Assembly: GCA_947465645.1 (NCBI GenBank)
Contig: CANIBQ010000033.1
Location: forward strand, 1-51,426
DNA length: 51,426 bases
Direction of reading: 5' to 3'
Source of the DNA: Acidobacteriota bacterium
GTDB taxonomy: Bacteria > Acidobacteriota > Vicinamibacteria > Vicinamibacterales > UBA2999
The notes under the pieces: generated by a model
The model's database searches: none
Seen by the model: only the letters and a program-made list of their open reading frames with translations
Told to the model about the DNA's origin: nothing
Position numbers and translations under genes: made by a program
Shown here: positions 1 to 8,751 of the stretch, piece by piece
How the letters are laid out: every line of letters starts with the position of its first letter
How positions within the stretch are numbered: position 1 is the stretch's first letter

Positions 1-54
1 CTGCCCGAGATCTTCGACCGCCCCGCGTCACGCGAAACCGCGCGCGCGAACTAA
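1..54 (+). CDS. NHL-type beta-propeller protein, 3' end only
   Basis: Only the last 17 codons and a TAA stop lie in the window. The encoded tail LPEIFDRPASRETARAN lines up with the C-terminus of the complete propeller gene ending at 8745 (FPELFDVPRARETARASR), including the shared RETARA end. I infer a third member of the ~740-residue propeller family represented by the genes at 6511-8745 and 37662-39881, with the body of the gene to the left of the window. It converges on the SMP-30 gene, whose stop lies two bases beyond this TAA. Nothing about its start or regulation can be seen. Confidence 0.7.
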   Translation: MPEIFDRPASRETARAN

Positions 55-55
55 C

Positions 56-1042
56 CTATTTCAATCGGATTGCCGCCAGCTTCGAGCTGGCGGCAATGTA
101 CATCCTCTTCCCGTCGGGATCTCCGAACGCGAAGCCGGGCGCGTTCTCCGGCGGCACGATCATCCCGAGGTGCGTGCCCGCCGGGCTGAAGACCCAGATG
201 CCGCCCGGCCCCACCGAATACAGGTTTCCCTTCGCATCGAACTTCATCCCGTCGGGATTACCCGCGCCTGTCCCGGCGCTCATGTCGGCGAAGAGCCGTC
301 CGTTGGCGACCGTGCCGTCGGGCCTCACGTCGTACCGCATGATGACTTTCCGATTCGAGTCGTTGACGTAGAGCGTTTTTTCGTCCCGCGACAGGACGAT
401 ACCGTTGGGCCGATCGAGATCCTTCAGGAGCAGTTGCAGCTTCCCGTCCTTCAGCAGGAACACTCCCTGGTAGGGAAGCTCCCTCTTCACGTCCCAGTCG
501 CCGAAGCGGCCGCCGCCGCTGGGATCGGTGAAATACAGCGACCCGTCGGATCGCAGCACGAGATCGTTGGGGCTGTTCAGGCGCTTGCCGTCGTAGCGTT
601 CGGCGAGGATGGTGCGCCTGCCGTCTTTTTCGAGCCGGACGACGGCGCGGTCGGCCTCGGCTGCGTAGACCAGCCGGCCCTGGCGGTCCATCACGATCCC
701 GTTGGCGCCGAACCTGGCATTCGCCGGGCGAGGCTCGGCGACCCTCGTCCAATCCGGCCTGTCCAGGAACACCGTCATCGCGCCCCCGGGGGTCCACTTG
801 TGGACGACGTTGGCCGGGATGTCGCTGACCAGCAGATGTCCGGTCTTCCCTTCCGCCACCCAGAGAATGCCGTTGATGAACCCGAAGCCGTCCTTCAGGG
901 TCTCGACCATCGTGCCCGGGGCGACGATCGCATCGAACGCGGGATCGAGCCGGATGACCGATTCCTTGCCTTGAGCGTGAGGGCCTGCCGCAGCCAGAGC
1001 GGCGGCGGCCACCACGACGAGACGCCAGACACGACTTCTCAT
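56..1042 (-). CDS. SMP-30/gluconolactonase-family propeller, exported
   Basis: This 328-residue protein has a signal peptide (residues 1 to about 24, Ala-rich, ending in PHA). The six-bladed SMP-30/LRE fold is recognised from NSPNDLVLRSDGSLYFTDP (156-174), PNGIVLS (212-218) and LYVNDS (224-229), which carry the Asn and Asp ligands of the family metal site. Family members hydrolyse sugar lactones or similar esters; the substrate here is unknown. The usual EGP motif near the N-terminus, whose Glu binds the metal, reads INGI (56-59), so one ligand may be missing. The ATG overlaps the stop of the GldG-like gene by four bases (ATGA), which makes it the last gene of the permease operon. Family assignment is firm; activity is uncertain. 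Confidence 0.85.
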   Translation of the reverse strand: MRSRVWRLVVVAAAALAAAGPHAQGKESVIRLDPAFDAIVAPGTMVETLKDGFGFINGILWVAEGKTGHLLVSDIPANVVHKWTPGGAMTVFLDRPDWTRVAEPRPANARFGANGIVMDRQGRLVYAAEADRAVVRLEKDGRRTILAERYDGKRLNSPNDLVLRSDGSLYFTDPSGGGRFGDWDVKRELPYQGVFLLKDGKLQLLLKDLDRPNGIVLSRDEKTLYVNDSNRKVIMRYDVRPDGTVANGRLFADMSAGTGAGNPDGMKFDAKGNLYSVGPGGIWVFSPAGTHLGMIVPPENAPGFAFGDPDGKRMYIAASSKLAAIRLK

Positions 1043-2616
1043 GGAATGCCTTTCCTGGTGTATGCGGCGGTGGCGACGGCCAGCCCGGGGAGCAGCAGCA
1101 CTGCGATCAGGAGGAGGTTGCGCTGTTGCGACGAGGTCATGCTCAAGGACCGCTGCTGCGGCACGCGTGGCGGGATCGTCACCACCGTGTCCTGCGCGAG
1201 CCAGTGCACGATCGAGAGGATCATCTCGGCGTTGCCAGGGATGTTGGCGGAATAGTTGGCCACCAGGTCGGAATCCCCGACGGTCACGGTCCTCGTCTCG
1301 CGGTAGGGCGAGCCGGCAGCCGGCGGCTGCGAGCTCGGCGCCGACACCGCGACGCCCAGGGAGACGGGCCCGGGGCGATCGCCTTTGTCGGGATCCATGG
1401 AGAGACGTCCGGCGGCGAGCTGCTGGATGTCGGTTTCAGTCCAGGTCCGGTCGGAGGTCTCGATGATCGCGGAGACGGTCTTGCCGTCACGGGCGACCGC
1501 TTTGACCGATCGCGCCATCGGATACGCGCTGAGGGACGTCAGGCCGCTGGTAATCGGATGGGACGGGTAGCGTGCCGCCACCGGCACCGACGCGTCGGTG
1601 CCGAGGTACTGCCCCATGTCGCTCGCGTCCACCACGACGTCGTTGCCGAGCTCGGCGCCCTGCTCGAGGATAAAGGCGGTGAGGTTCCTCAGCTCACCTG
1701 TGGCCGAGACGCTCGCGGGATCCATCATGAACAGCGAGACGCCCGTCTCGGTGATGTACCGCTTCAGGTCCTCGAACGGGTCCACCAAAAACAGGATCGC
1801 GCCGCCCTTCTGGAGAAACCCCCGGAGTGCCTCGATCTCGGCGCGGAAGAAATCGGCCCGTGGCCCGGCCACGATCACCACCGTCGCGTCATCGGGGACG
1901 GAACCATCCTGCGCGATGTTGATCGTCTCGACGAGGAAGTTGTCGCGCTGCAGCGCCGCCGCGATGTTGCTGTAACCGACCCGCTCGGTGCTGGCGGTAT
2001 CGCGCTCGGCGTGGCCGGTGGTGAAGTACGCCTTCCGGGTCCTGCCTTGCTGCAGCCTGATGAGCGCGTTGGTGAACTCCTGCTCGCTCGCGGCATCGAC
2101 CCGTTCGGCGCGGCCCTTGTGCTCGATGACGAGGGTACCGGACGCCTGGACGTCGTACTGCCTGGCGAGCGCGGGCTGTGCGGCATCATCGACGTACTCA
2201 ACCGTCACCAGCCCGGACGTTTCCCCGTACTCCTTCAGCCGGTCGCGGTAGGCGGGCAGTTCCGCGGGCTCCGCGAACACCAGCACGCGCACCGGTGCGT
2301 CGAGCCTGCGAAGCGACGCCTGTGTCTCCGGCGCCAGCGCGAACACCTGGCCGGCGGTCAGGTCCCAGCGCCTGCTGTAGCTGCCTCCCAGAACATTGAT
2401 CGCGATCAGCGCCGCCACGCCTGCCGCGAGCAGCGCGACGCCGCGGTTCTCGGCCGCGCTCCTGGCAGCGTAAATCACCACGCAGGTGACGCCAGCCAAC
2501 GCCAGCCATACGAGGTATGCGTCCCATCGCGGATCGACGGCGGCAAAACGGCCGACGGCGAGCGCGACCAGGATCGTGCCGGCCCAACCGACGATGGTGA
2601 GCGCGCGGTCGGTCAC
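1039..2616 (-). CDS. GldG-like ABC transporter auxiliary protein
   Basis: This is a protein of about 525 residues. It has three N-terminal hydrophobic segments (about 8-27, 33-52 and 60-78), a long soluble periplasmic region, and one C-terminal membrane segment just before TRKGIP. That layout matches the ABC_transp_aux/GldG family, which accompanies ABC-2 permeases in gliding and other exporters. I chose the GTG at 2616 because it sits two bases after the permease stop with AAGG upstream. A longer reading frame to 2694 would overlap the permease by 76 bases. It is tightly coupled to the permease upstream and overlaps the SMP-30 gene downstream. The partner ATPase is not adjacent. Confidence 0.8.
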   Translation of the reverse strand: MTDRALTIVGWAGTILVALAVGRFAAVDPRWDAYLVWLALAGVTCVVIYAARSAAENRGVALLAAGVAALIAINVLGGSYSRRWDLTAGQVFALAPETQASLRRLDAPVRVLVFAEPAELPAYRDRLKEYGETSGLVTVEYVDDAAQPALARQYDVQASGTLVIEHKGRAERVDAASEQEFTNALIRLQQGRTRKAYFTTGHAERDTASTERVGYSNIAAALQRDNFLVETINIAQDGSVPDDATVVIVAGPRADFFRAEIEALRGFLQKGGAILFLVDPFEDLKRYITETGVSLFMMDPASVSATGELRNLTAFILEQGAELGNDVVVDASDMGQYLGTDASVPVAARYPSHPITSGLTSLSAYPMARSVKAVARDGKTVSAIIETSDRTWTETDIQQLAAGRLSMDPDKGDRPGPVSLGVAVSAPSSQPPAAGSPYRETRTVTVGDSDLVANYSANIPGNAEMILSIVHWLAQDTVVTIPPRVPQQRSLSMTSSQQRNLLLIAVLLLPGLAVATAAYTRKGIP

Positions 2617-2618
2617 CT

Positions 2619-3356
2619 TCACTTGCCTTGTTCCCGAGGCTCGAGCGCTCGAACCGACAGAAACAGTCCGATGGCGATGATCGTCAGGCACCATGCGAGG
2701 TGCCCGCTATCGACGATGCCCTTGGCGAAGTCATCGAGGCCTTCCCCCACCGACAGGTAGCCAAACACCGGCTGGGCCGCCGCGGCCCCCGAGCGCGCCA
2801 GCCACGCGGCCGCCGCCAGCATCAGCGCGACCGCGAAGGTGGCGACGCCTGCCGCCACCGCGCTGGTAGACAGGCTCGAAATGAACAAGGCGGCGGAGAT
2901 GAACGCTGCGCCGGCCAGCAGCAGCCCAAGGTAGCCGCTGGCGATCGGGCCCCACTCGGGCGCGCCGTACAGAAAGAGCAAGGCCACCAAGGCGAGTGAA
3001 GCCAGGAGCATCACGGCGTAGAGCGTGAGCGTACCCGCGAACGTCGCGAGGACGACGCGCACGGGAGCAACGGACCGTCGATCCTGCGGCCACGCGCGCG
3101 CGGTGATCAGCGGAAGCACCAACAGCGCAGCCATCGCGACCTGGATCAGGAAGGGACGGATCAGCAGTTGATTGACGTCGATCGACTGGGCGGCGGGACC
3201 GGATAGTGCCTCGCTGCTTTGCTCGAGGAAGCGATCCAGCGTGGTGACGAACGCGACTCCCGCGAGCAGCGCGAAGAGACCCACGACCAGCCACGATCCC
3301 GGCAGGCTCAGTTGGCGCGCGACTTCGCGAAAGGCGATTGCACGTCCCGTCGTCAT
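2619..3356 (-). CDS. ABC-2 type permease subunit (GldF-like)
   Basis: A 245-residue integral membrane protein with about six hydrophobic segments. An N-terminal cytoplasmic stretch (MTTGRAIAFREVARQLSLPG) is followed by the first segment, and a large loop containing LEQSSEALSGPAAQ resembles GldF/NosY-type ABC-2 permeases. It is the first gene of a leftward three-gene operon with the GldG-like gene and the SMP-30 gene, and is divergent from the receptor at 3474. No ATPase gene (GldA type) lies on either side, so it must use an ATPase encoded elsewhere or be a relic. What it exports is not evident. Confidence 0.8.
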   Translation of the reverse strand: MTTGRAIAFREVARQLSLPGSWLVVGLFALLAGVAFVTTLDRFLEQSSEALSGPAAQSIDVNQLLIRPFLIQVAMAALLVLPLITARAWPQDRRSVAPVRVVLATFAGTLTLYAVMLLASLALVALLFLYGAPEWGPIASGYLGLLLAGAAFISAALFISSLSTSAVAAGVATFAVALMLAAAAWLARSGAAAAQPVFGYLSVGEGLDDFAKGIVDSGHLAWCLTIIAIGLFLSVRALEPREQGK

Positions 3357-3380
3357 GCGCCCCGAGCATAGCCTTTTCCC

Positions 3381-3409
3381 TTGATTTTTCTACCGGCCGT
3401 CCCTATATA
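3381..3409 (+). promoter_or_regulatory. sigma70-type promoter of receptor gene 3474
   Basis: TTGATT at 3381-3386 and TATATA at 3404-3409 are separated by exactly 17 bases. They lie in an AT-richer pocket of the 117-base divergent intergenic region. The predicted start of transcription near 3416 would leave a leader of about 57 bases before the ATG at 3474. Prediction only. Confidence 0.55.
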
Positions 3410-3473
3410 TGGTCCCGCGGCTCCGCAGATCCCGCACGTCCATTCCAATTCGCTGACCCGGGGAGGTCACACC

Positions 3474-6434
3474 ATGTGCCGAAGTCTCGTCCTGGCGCTT
3501 GCGATACTCGCAGCGGTGCTTGTTCCATCGGCCGCGTATGCCCAGGCGTCCATCACCGGCGTGGCCCGGGACACGTCCGGGGCGGTGCTGCCCGGCGTCA
3601 CCGTTGAAGCGGCGAGCCCCGCCCTGCTCGAGAAGGTTCGCACCGTCGTCTCCGACGGCAGCGGCCAGTATCGGATTGAGAACCTGCGCCCCGGCAGCTA
3701 CGTCGTCACCTTCACGATCCCCGGCTTCGCGACGGTCAGGCGGGAGGGCATCGAGCTCGAAGGCAGCTTCGTGGCCACGGTGAACGCCGAGCTGCGCGTC
3801 GGCGCGCTGGAAGAAACGGTGACGGTGACCGGTGAGAGCCCGAGCGTGGACGTGCAGAGCACCCTGCGCCAGCGGGTGTTCGATGCGGAGTTGCTGGAGG
3901 CCATCCCCTCGAGCCGCGCGCCGCAGCGGGTGGCCGCGCTCCTCCCGGGCGTCACGATGCAGCGCCAGGACGTCGGCGGGATCCAGGGCGACGGCACGGG
4001 GCGAGGGCTGGTGACCGTGCGCGGCGTATCCGACGCGCGAATGAACATCAACGGCGTGTCCAACCAGGCGACCAGCCAGAGCGTGACCGCCGCCGACGGC
4101 GCCTACAACATGGCCGCGTACCAGGAGATGGCAGTCGACACCGGCGGCACGGGCGCCGAGCAGAGCCAGGGCGGCCTGCGCATGAACATGATCCCGCGCG
4201 ACGGCGGCAACACCTTCCGCGGCTTCTTCCTGGCGAGCTACGCCGACAGCAACATGCAGGGAGACAACTTCACCCAGGACCTGAGAGACCGCGGCCTGGG
4301 CAACCCGGACGCGATCAAGCGGCTCTGGGACGTCAATCCCGCGTTCGGCGGCCCGATCATGCGCGACCGGATCTGGTTCCACTCGACGGTGCGTTTCACC
4401 GGCGCGTCGAGCTACGCGTCGCTCTTCTACAACAAGAACGCCGGCAACCCGAACGCGTGGACCTATGAGCCCGACACTGAGCGCGGCGCCGCGTACAACG
4501 ACCACACCATCCGCAACGGGAACGTGCGGGTGACGTGGCAGGCGACGCCCAAGCACAAGCTCGCGCTCAGCTACGACCCGTCCCATATCTGCGATTGCCC
4601 ACGGGGACTGACCGCGACCGTGGCCCCCGAAGCGCGGATGACGGACTACGTGACCAACTTTCCGAAGAACTTCCTCTTCGGCGACTGGACGGCGCCGATC
4701 ACCAACCGCCTGCTGATCGACTCGGCGTTCGTGAGGCATTGGAGCTTCACCGCCCGCCCCGACCACAACCTCGAGTTCACTCCCGGTCCGATCAAGATGG
4801 TCAGCGCCACCGAGCAGTCGACCGGCATGCTCTACCGCGCGTCGTGGCAGGCTCACGAGACGCAGAACGACACGTTCTTCTGGCGCGGGTCGGTTTCCTA
4901 CATCACCGGTTCCCACGCGTTCAAGACCGGTTTCAACTACGGCTGGGGCTTCCAGGACCGGACCGACTTCAGCCCCGACGCGCCGATGATGTTCCGGTTC
5001 AACAACGGCGTGCCGAACCAGATCACGCTGCACGCCCGGCCGTTCCGCAACATCACGCACATCCGGGATCACGGCATCTACGTGCAGGACCGCTGGACCG
5101 TCGGACGGTTAACCGCCACCGGCGGGCTGCGCTACGACTACTTCCACGATTTCTTCCCGGAAACGCCGATCGGGCCATCTGACTACGCGCCGCAGCGGAA
5201 CATCGTGTTCCCGAAGACCGACGGTGTGACGTGGCACGATATCGAACCCCGCATGGGCGCGGCCTACGACCTGTTCGGCGACGGGAAGACGGCGGTCAAG
5301 GTCAGCTTGAACAAGTACATGGCCGGCCAGGCGGCGATTGGCGCGTTCGCGTTCGACATGGCGCCGTCCAACCGCCTGGTCAACACCACCAACCGATCGT
5401 GGGCCGACGCCAACCGCAACTTCGTGCCCGACTGCAACCTGGTCAACACCGCCGCCAACGGCGAGTGCGGGGCGATGTCCAATCCCGACTTCGGCACCAC
5501 GCGCGCCGGCGTGACCTACGATCCCGACACCCTCACCGGGTGGAGCAAGCGCGACAACAACTGGCAGTTCACCGCCGGCATCCAGCGTGAGATTCTCCCG
5601 CGCACCTCGATCGACGTCAGCTACTTCCGCACCTGGTTCGGCAATTTCATCGTCACCGACGACCGGTCGCTCAGCGGTGCGGACTTCGACACGTTCAGCA
5701 TCACCGCGCCGACCGATTCGCGCCTGCCCGACGGCGGCGGATACACGGTGTCCGGCCTCTACAACCTGAAGCCGGCGGCGTTCGGACGACGGGCGGATCT
5801 GTTCCTCACCTACAGCGACAACTTCGGGAACCAGACCGATCGCTGGGACGGCATCGACATCAACATCAACGCGCGGCCGCGCGCCGGCGTGCTGCTGCAG
5901 GGCGGCACCAACACTCAGCGCCGGACGCTGGACCGGTGCGAGGTGGTCGCGAAAGTACCCGAATCCCAGTTGAACATCGCGCTCAACGCGTCGAGCATTC
6001 CCTACTGCCGCCAGCAGGGCAACTGGCTCACCCAGCTCAAGCTCACCGGCTCCTACACCGTCCCCAGGGTCGACGTGCAGGTCACGGCAGCGCTGCAGAG
6101 CCAGCCCGGTCCGGAGATCGTGGCGAACTACAACGCGACCAACGCGGTCGTCACGCCGTCGCTGGGCCGCCCGCTGGCGGGGGGCGCCGCGAATATCCCG
6201 GTGAACCTGGTCGCCCCGATGACGCTCTACGGCGAACGGATGAACCAGCTCGACCTCCGCGTCGGCAAGATCCTGCGTTTCGGCGGGATGCGCGCGACCG
6301 CGAGCCTCGACCTCTATAACGCGTTGAATGCGAGCCCGGTGTCCACGTCGAGCCCGGATTTTGCGACCTGGCAGCGGCCTCAGCAGATCCTCAACGCGCG
6401 CTTCGCCAAGGTCGTGCTGCAGTTCGATTTCTGA
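3474..6434 (+). CDS. Oar-like TonB-dependent receptor with carboxypeptidase-regulatory domain
   Basis: This outer-membrane receptor has 986 residues. It contains a signal peptide (1-23, ending AYA), a carboxypeptidase-regulatory/transthyretin-like domain (about 26-105, DTSGAVLPGVTVEAASPALL), a plug domain (about 115-240) and a large beta-barrel ending in VVLQFDF, where the terminal Phe is typical of barrel proteins. The ATG at 3474 was chosen over the upstream in-frame start at 3381 because GGGGAGG lies just upstream and the signal peptide begins there. A loop with DANRNFVPDC (645-654) and a second Cys at 665 recurs in all five receptors here. It probably imports a large or scarce substrate with TonB; no specificity can be read. 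It is followed by an NHL propeller gene in the same direction. Confidence 0.92.
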   Translation: MCRSLVLALAILAAVLVPSAAYAQASITGVARDTSGAVLPGVTVEAASPALLEKVRTVVSDGSGQYRIENLRPGSYVVTFTIPGFATVRREGIELEGSFVATVNAELRVGALEETVTVTGESPSVDVQSTLRQRVFDAELLEAIPSSRAPQRVAALLPGVTMQRQDVGGIQGDGTGRGLVTVRGVSDARMNINGVSNQATSQSVTAADGAYNMAAYQEMAVDTGGTGAEQSQGGLRMNMIPRDGGNTFRGFFLASYADSNMQGDNFTQDLRDRGLGNPDAIKRLWDVNPAFGGPIMRDRIWFHSTVRFTGASSYASLFYNKNAGNPNAWTYEPDTERGAAYNDHTIRNGNVRVTWQATPKHKLALSYDPSHICDCPRGLTATVAPEARMTDYVTNFPKNFLFGDWTAPITNRLLIDSAFVRHWSFTARPDHNLEFTPGPIKMVSATEQSTGMLYRASWQAHETQNDTFFWRGSVSYITGSHAFKTGFNYGWGFQDRTDFSPDAPMMFRFNNGVPNQITLHARPFRNITHIRDHGIYVQDRWTVGRLTATGGLRYDYFHDFFPETPIGPSDYAPQRNIVFPKTDGVTWHDIEPRMGAAYDLFGDGKTAVKVSLNKYMAGQAAIGAFAFDMAPSNRLVNTTNRSWADANRNFVPDCNLVNTAANGECGAMSNPDFGTTRAGVTYDPDTLTGWSKRDNNWQFTAGIQREILPRTSIDVSYFRTWFGNFIVTDDRSLSGADFDTFSITAPTDSRLPDGGGYTVSGLYNLKPAAFGRRADLFLTYSDNFGNQTDRWDGIDININARPRAGVLLQGGTNTQRRTLDRCEVVAKVPESQLNIALNASSIPYCRQQGNWLTQLKLTGSYTVPRVDVQVTAALQSQPGPEIVANYNATNAVVTPSLGRPLAGGAANIPVNLVAPMTLYGERMNQLDLRVGKILRFGGMRATASLDLYNALNASPVSTSSPDFATWQRPQQILNARFAKVVLQFDF

Positions 6435-6510
6435 GCACGCCGGGACGTGACAAAGTTGTACAGTGGGGCCCTGCGTCCCGCGGAATTACCTGAGCTAGAG
6501 GAGTCAGATT

Positions 6511-8745
6511 ATGCGTAGCCGACATCGTCTCGGGCGGTTCGTTCTCGCGCTGGTCGTGGTGATGACCGCGGCCGCCTTCGCCGTCAGCAACGGCCCCGCC
6601 TCCGGATCGGCGGGTGAAGCGCGGCTGGTGGCCTTTGAGCCGCTCCCCGATTACAACGGCGAGACCTGCGAGTGGGAGGTCGCGACGCCGCAGGGCGCGT
6701 CGTATGCCCCGGCCGGCGTGTCAGCGGCGCAGCTCCCCGACGCCAGCACCCGGATGGCCGTCACCTCACGAACCCCGCTGCGTTTCATCCAGGACCCGTA
6801 TCCGAGCTTCAGCTCGATTGCCGTGGACCCGGTGCGCAACGAAATCGTCGTCACCGATGAAAACCGCTTCCAGATCATGGTCTACGACCGGCTGGCGGTC
6901 ACGCCGGCGTCAGCCACCGCGACGACGCCGAAGCGGGTGATCAGCGGGCTGAACACGCATACCCAGTATGCGAGCGACGTCTACATCGACCAGCCGACCG
7001 GCGAGATCTACATCATCAACAACGACACCGTGCACAACACCACCGTCTACGGGCGGAATGCGAAGGGCGATTCGCCGCCGGACCGCGAGTTCATCGTGAT
7101 GCAGGGCAACTTCGCCCAGGCGGTGGACGAATCGCGCCAGGAGATGTACATCACCGAGCAGCGCGAGAGCGCGATCACGGTGTGGAAGAAGTCGTCAGGA
7201 CTGAAGGACACCGCGCTGCGCCTGATCCAGGGCGACCAGACCAAGCTGGCCGATCCGCACGGGATCGCCTTCGACCCGAAGAATCGCCTGCTCTACGTCG
7301 CCAATTACGGGACCTCGCACGTCGTGCGAAAGGCGACCGGTGACCGCGCGAAGGCCACCATCCTGAACTGGCCTGGCGGGCCGGGCGGCAACGAGATTGT
7401 CCCGGGCTCCGGCAAGTTCGACCGGCCGTCGATCACGGTCTACTCGGCCGACATCGTCGGCAACATGCCGCCGGTGCGGATCATCCAGGGACCGAAGACG
7501 AAGCTGGACCACCCGACCGGCGTCAGCTTCGACCCGGAGCGCGGCGAGCTCTACGTCGCCGACGAGATCACCGACACCATCTCGGTGTTCGCCGCCAGCG
7601 CGGAAGGCGACGTCGCCCCGATCCGCGAGCTGAAGGGCGCGAAGACGCTGATGAAGAACCCCAGCGACGTGTTCCTGGATTTCGCCAACAAGGAGATGTG
7701 GGTGGCGAGTTTCGGCAACCACCTCGCGCTCGCCTACCCGCTGGGCGCGTCCGGCGATGTGGCGCCGGTGCGGATCATCCGCGGCTCTCCGCTGAATACC
7801 CCGGGGGCGATGATCAGCAACCCGTTCGCGCTCACCTACGACACCAAGCGTGAAGAGATCCTGGTCACCAGCTGCGTCGGTCACCCGCGGATCGCCGCGT
7901 TCGCCAGGACGGCCGACAAGAACGCGCAGGCGGTGCGCGCGATCGAAGGCGCGAACACGAAGACCAATCGCACGATGCATGCGATCGCCTACGACGCGGT
8001 GAACGACGAGATCATCGTCCCGTCGCGCGCCGGCCAGGCGATCATGACCTTCCGCGGCAACGCCAACGGCAACGAGGCGCCGATCCGGATCATCCAGGGA
8101 CCGAAGACTGAGCTCAGGCAGTTCGACAAGCTGTCGGTGGATGCGGTCAACAACGAGATCCTGGTGTTCTTCGGCGGCCAGGTGTGGGTGTTCGATCGCA
8201 CGGCGAACGGCGACGTCGCGCCGAAGCGGAAACTCAACCCGCCTGGCCTGAGCGCCAACCATGCGGTGGTCGATCCGATTCGCAACCTGCTGGTCGTCGC
8301 CGGCGGCAACAAGATCTGGATCTTCGACCGGCTCGCGCAAGGAAGCGACGCCAAGCCTATCAGGGTCATCGGCGGCGGGCCGCGCAGCGGCCTGATCGTC
8401 GGCAACGGGATGACGCTCTACCCGCCAACCGGCAAGATCATCGTCAACGTGGCCGGGGATAGGGATGACGACCGCCCGATCGGCGTGCCCTTTACGCCGG
8501 AAGGCCTGGCCTCGCCCAAGTCCTACGTGGGCATCTGGAGCATCGACGACAGTGGCGACGTGCCGGCCACATGGACGATTGCCGGTCCCCAGGGCATGCT
8601 GCGGCAGCCGAGGGGTGTCACGCTCGACGCGAAGAACAAGACCCTCATCGTCAGCGACAAGTACCTGAACGGAGTACTGACCTACTCCTTCCCGGAACTG
8701 TTCGACGTGCCGCGCGCCAGGGAAACCGCGCGCGCCTCGCGCTAG
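6511..8745 (+). CDS. Exported NHL-type beta-propeller protein
   Basis: A 744-residue protein with an N-terminal hydrophobic export segment (about 11-30). It then has repeats of about 49 residues built on GDVAPVRIIQGPKT, PTGVSFDPERGELYVAD and a following VF strand, as in NHL/YVTN-type propellers. The count is enough for two propellers or one long repeat array. A single conserved Cys occurs in GETCEWE near the mature N-terminus. GAGGAG precedes the ATG. It lies 76 bases after the receptor and 6 bases before the amidohydrolase, probably one transcription unit. Close paralogues are at 37662-39881 and, as a fragment, at 1-54. The role is unknown; a surface or periplasmic binding scaffold that works with the receptor is a guess. 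Confidence 0.85.
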   Translation: MRSRHRLGRFVLALVVVMTAAAFAVSNGPASGSAGEARLVAFEPLPDYNGETCEWEVATPQGASYAPAGVSAAQLPDASTRMAVTSRTPLRFIQDPYPSFSSIAVDPVRNEIVVTDENRFQIMVYDRLAVTPASATATTPKRVISGLNTHTQYASDVYIDQPTGEIYIINNDTVHNTTVYGRNAKGDSPPDREFIVMQGNFAQAVDESRQEMYITEQRESAITVWKKSSGLKDTALRLIQGDQTKLADPHGIAFDPKNRLLYVANYGTSHVVRKATGDRAKATILNWPGGPGGNEIVPGSGKFDRPSITVYSADIVGNMPPVRIIQGPKTKLDHPTGVSFDPERGELYVADEITDTISVFAASAEGDVAPIRELKGAKTLMKNPSDVFLDFANKEMWVASFGNHLALAYPLGASGDVAPVRIIRGSPLNTPGAMISNPFALTYDTKREEILVTSCVGHPRIAAFARTADKNAQAVRAIEGANTKTNRTMHAIAYDAVNDEIIVPSRAGQAIMTFRGNANGNEAPIRIIQGPKTELRQFDKLSVDAVNNEILVFFGGQVWVFDRTANGDVAPKRKLNPPGLSANHAVVDPIRNLLVVAGGNKIWIFDRLAQGSDAKPIRVIGGGPRSGLIVGNGMTLYPPTGKIIVNVAGDRDDDRPIGVPFTPEGLASPKSYVGIWSIDDSGDVPATWTIAGPQGMLRQPRGVTLDAKNKTLIVSDKYLNGVLTYSFPELFDVPRARETARASR

Positions 8746-8751
8746 GCGCCG

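Noticed and set aside
1126..2760. Long open frame on the plus strand opposite the GldG-like gene (and similar long antisense frames at 3390-5072, 21710-23827, 27582-29519, 34556-36673 and 38103-39902)
   Set aside because: They mirror well-supported genes with family motifs, are rich in Arg, His, Asp and Val as expected from the complement of GC-rich codons, and lack Shine-Dalgarno sequences or recognisable domains.
3381..3473. N-terminal extension of the first receptor gene
   Set aside because: The stretch holds a promoter-like sequence and does not resemble a leader; the signal peptide begins at 3474 behind GGGGAGG.
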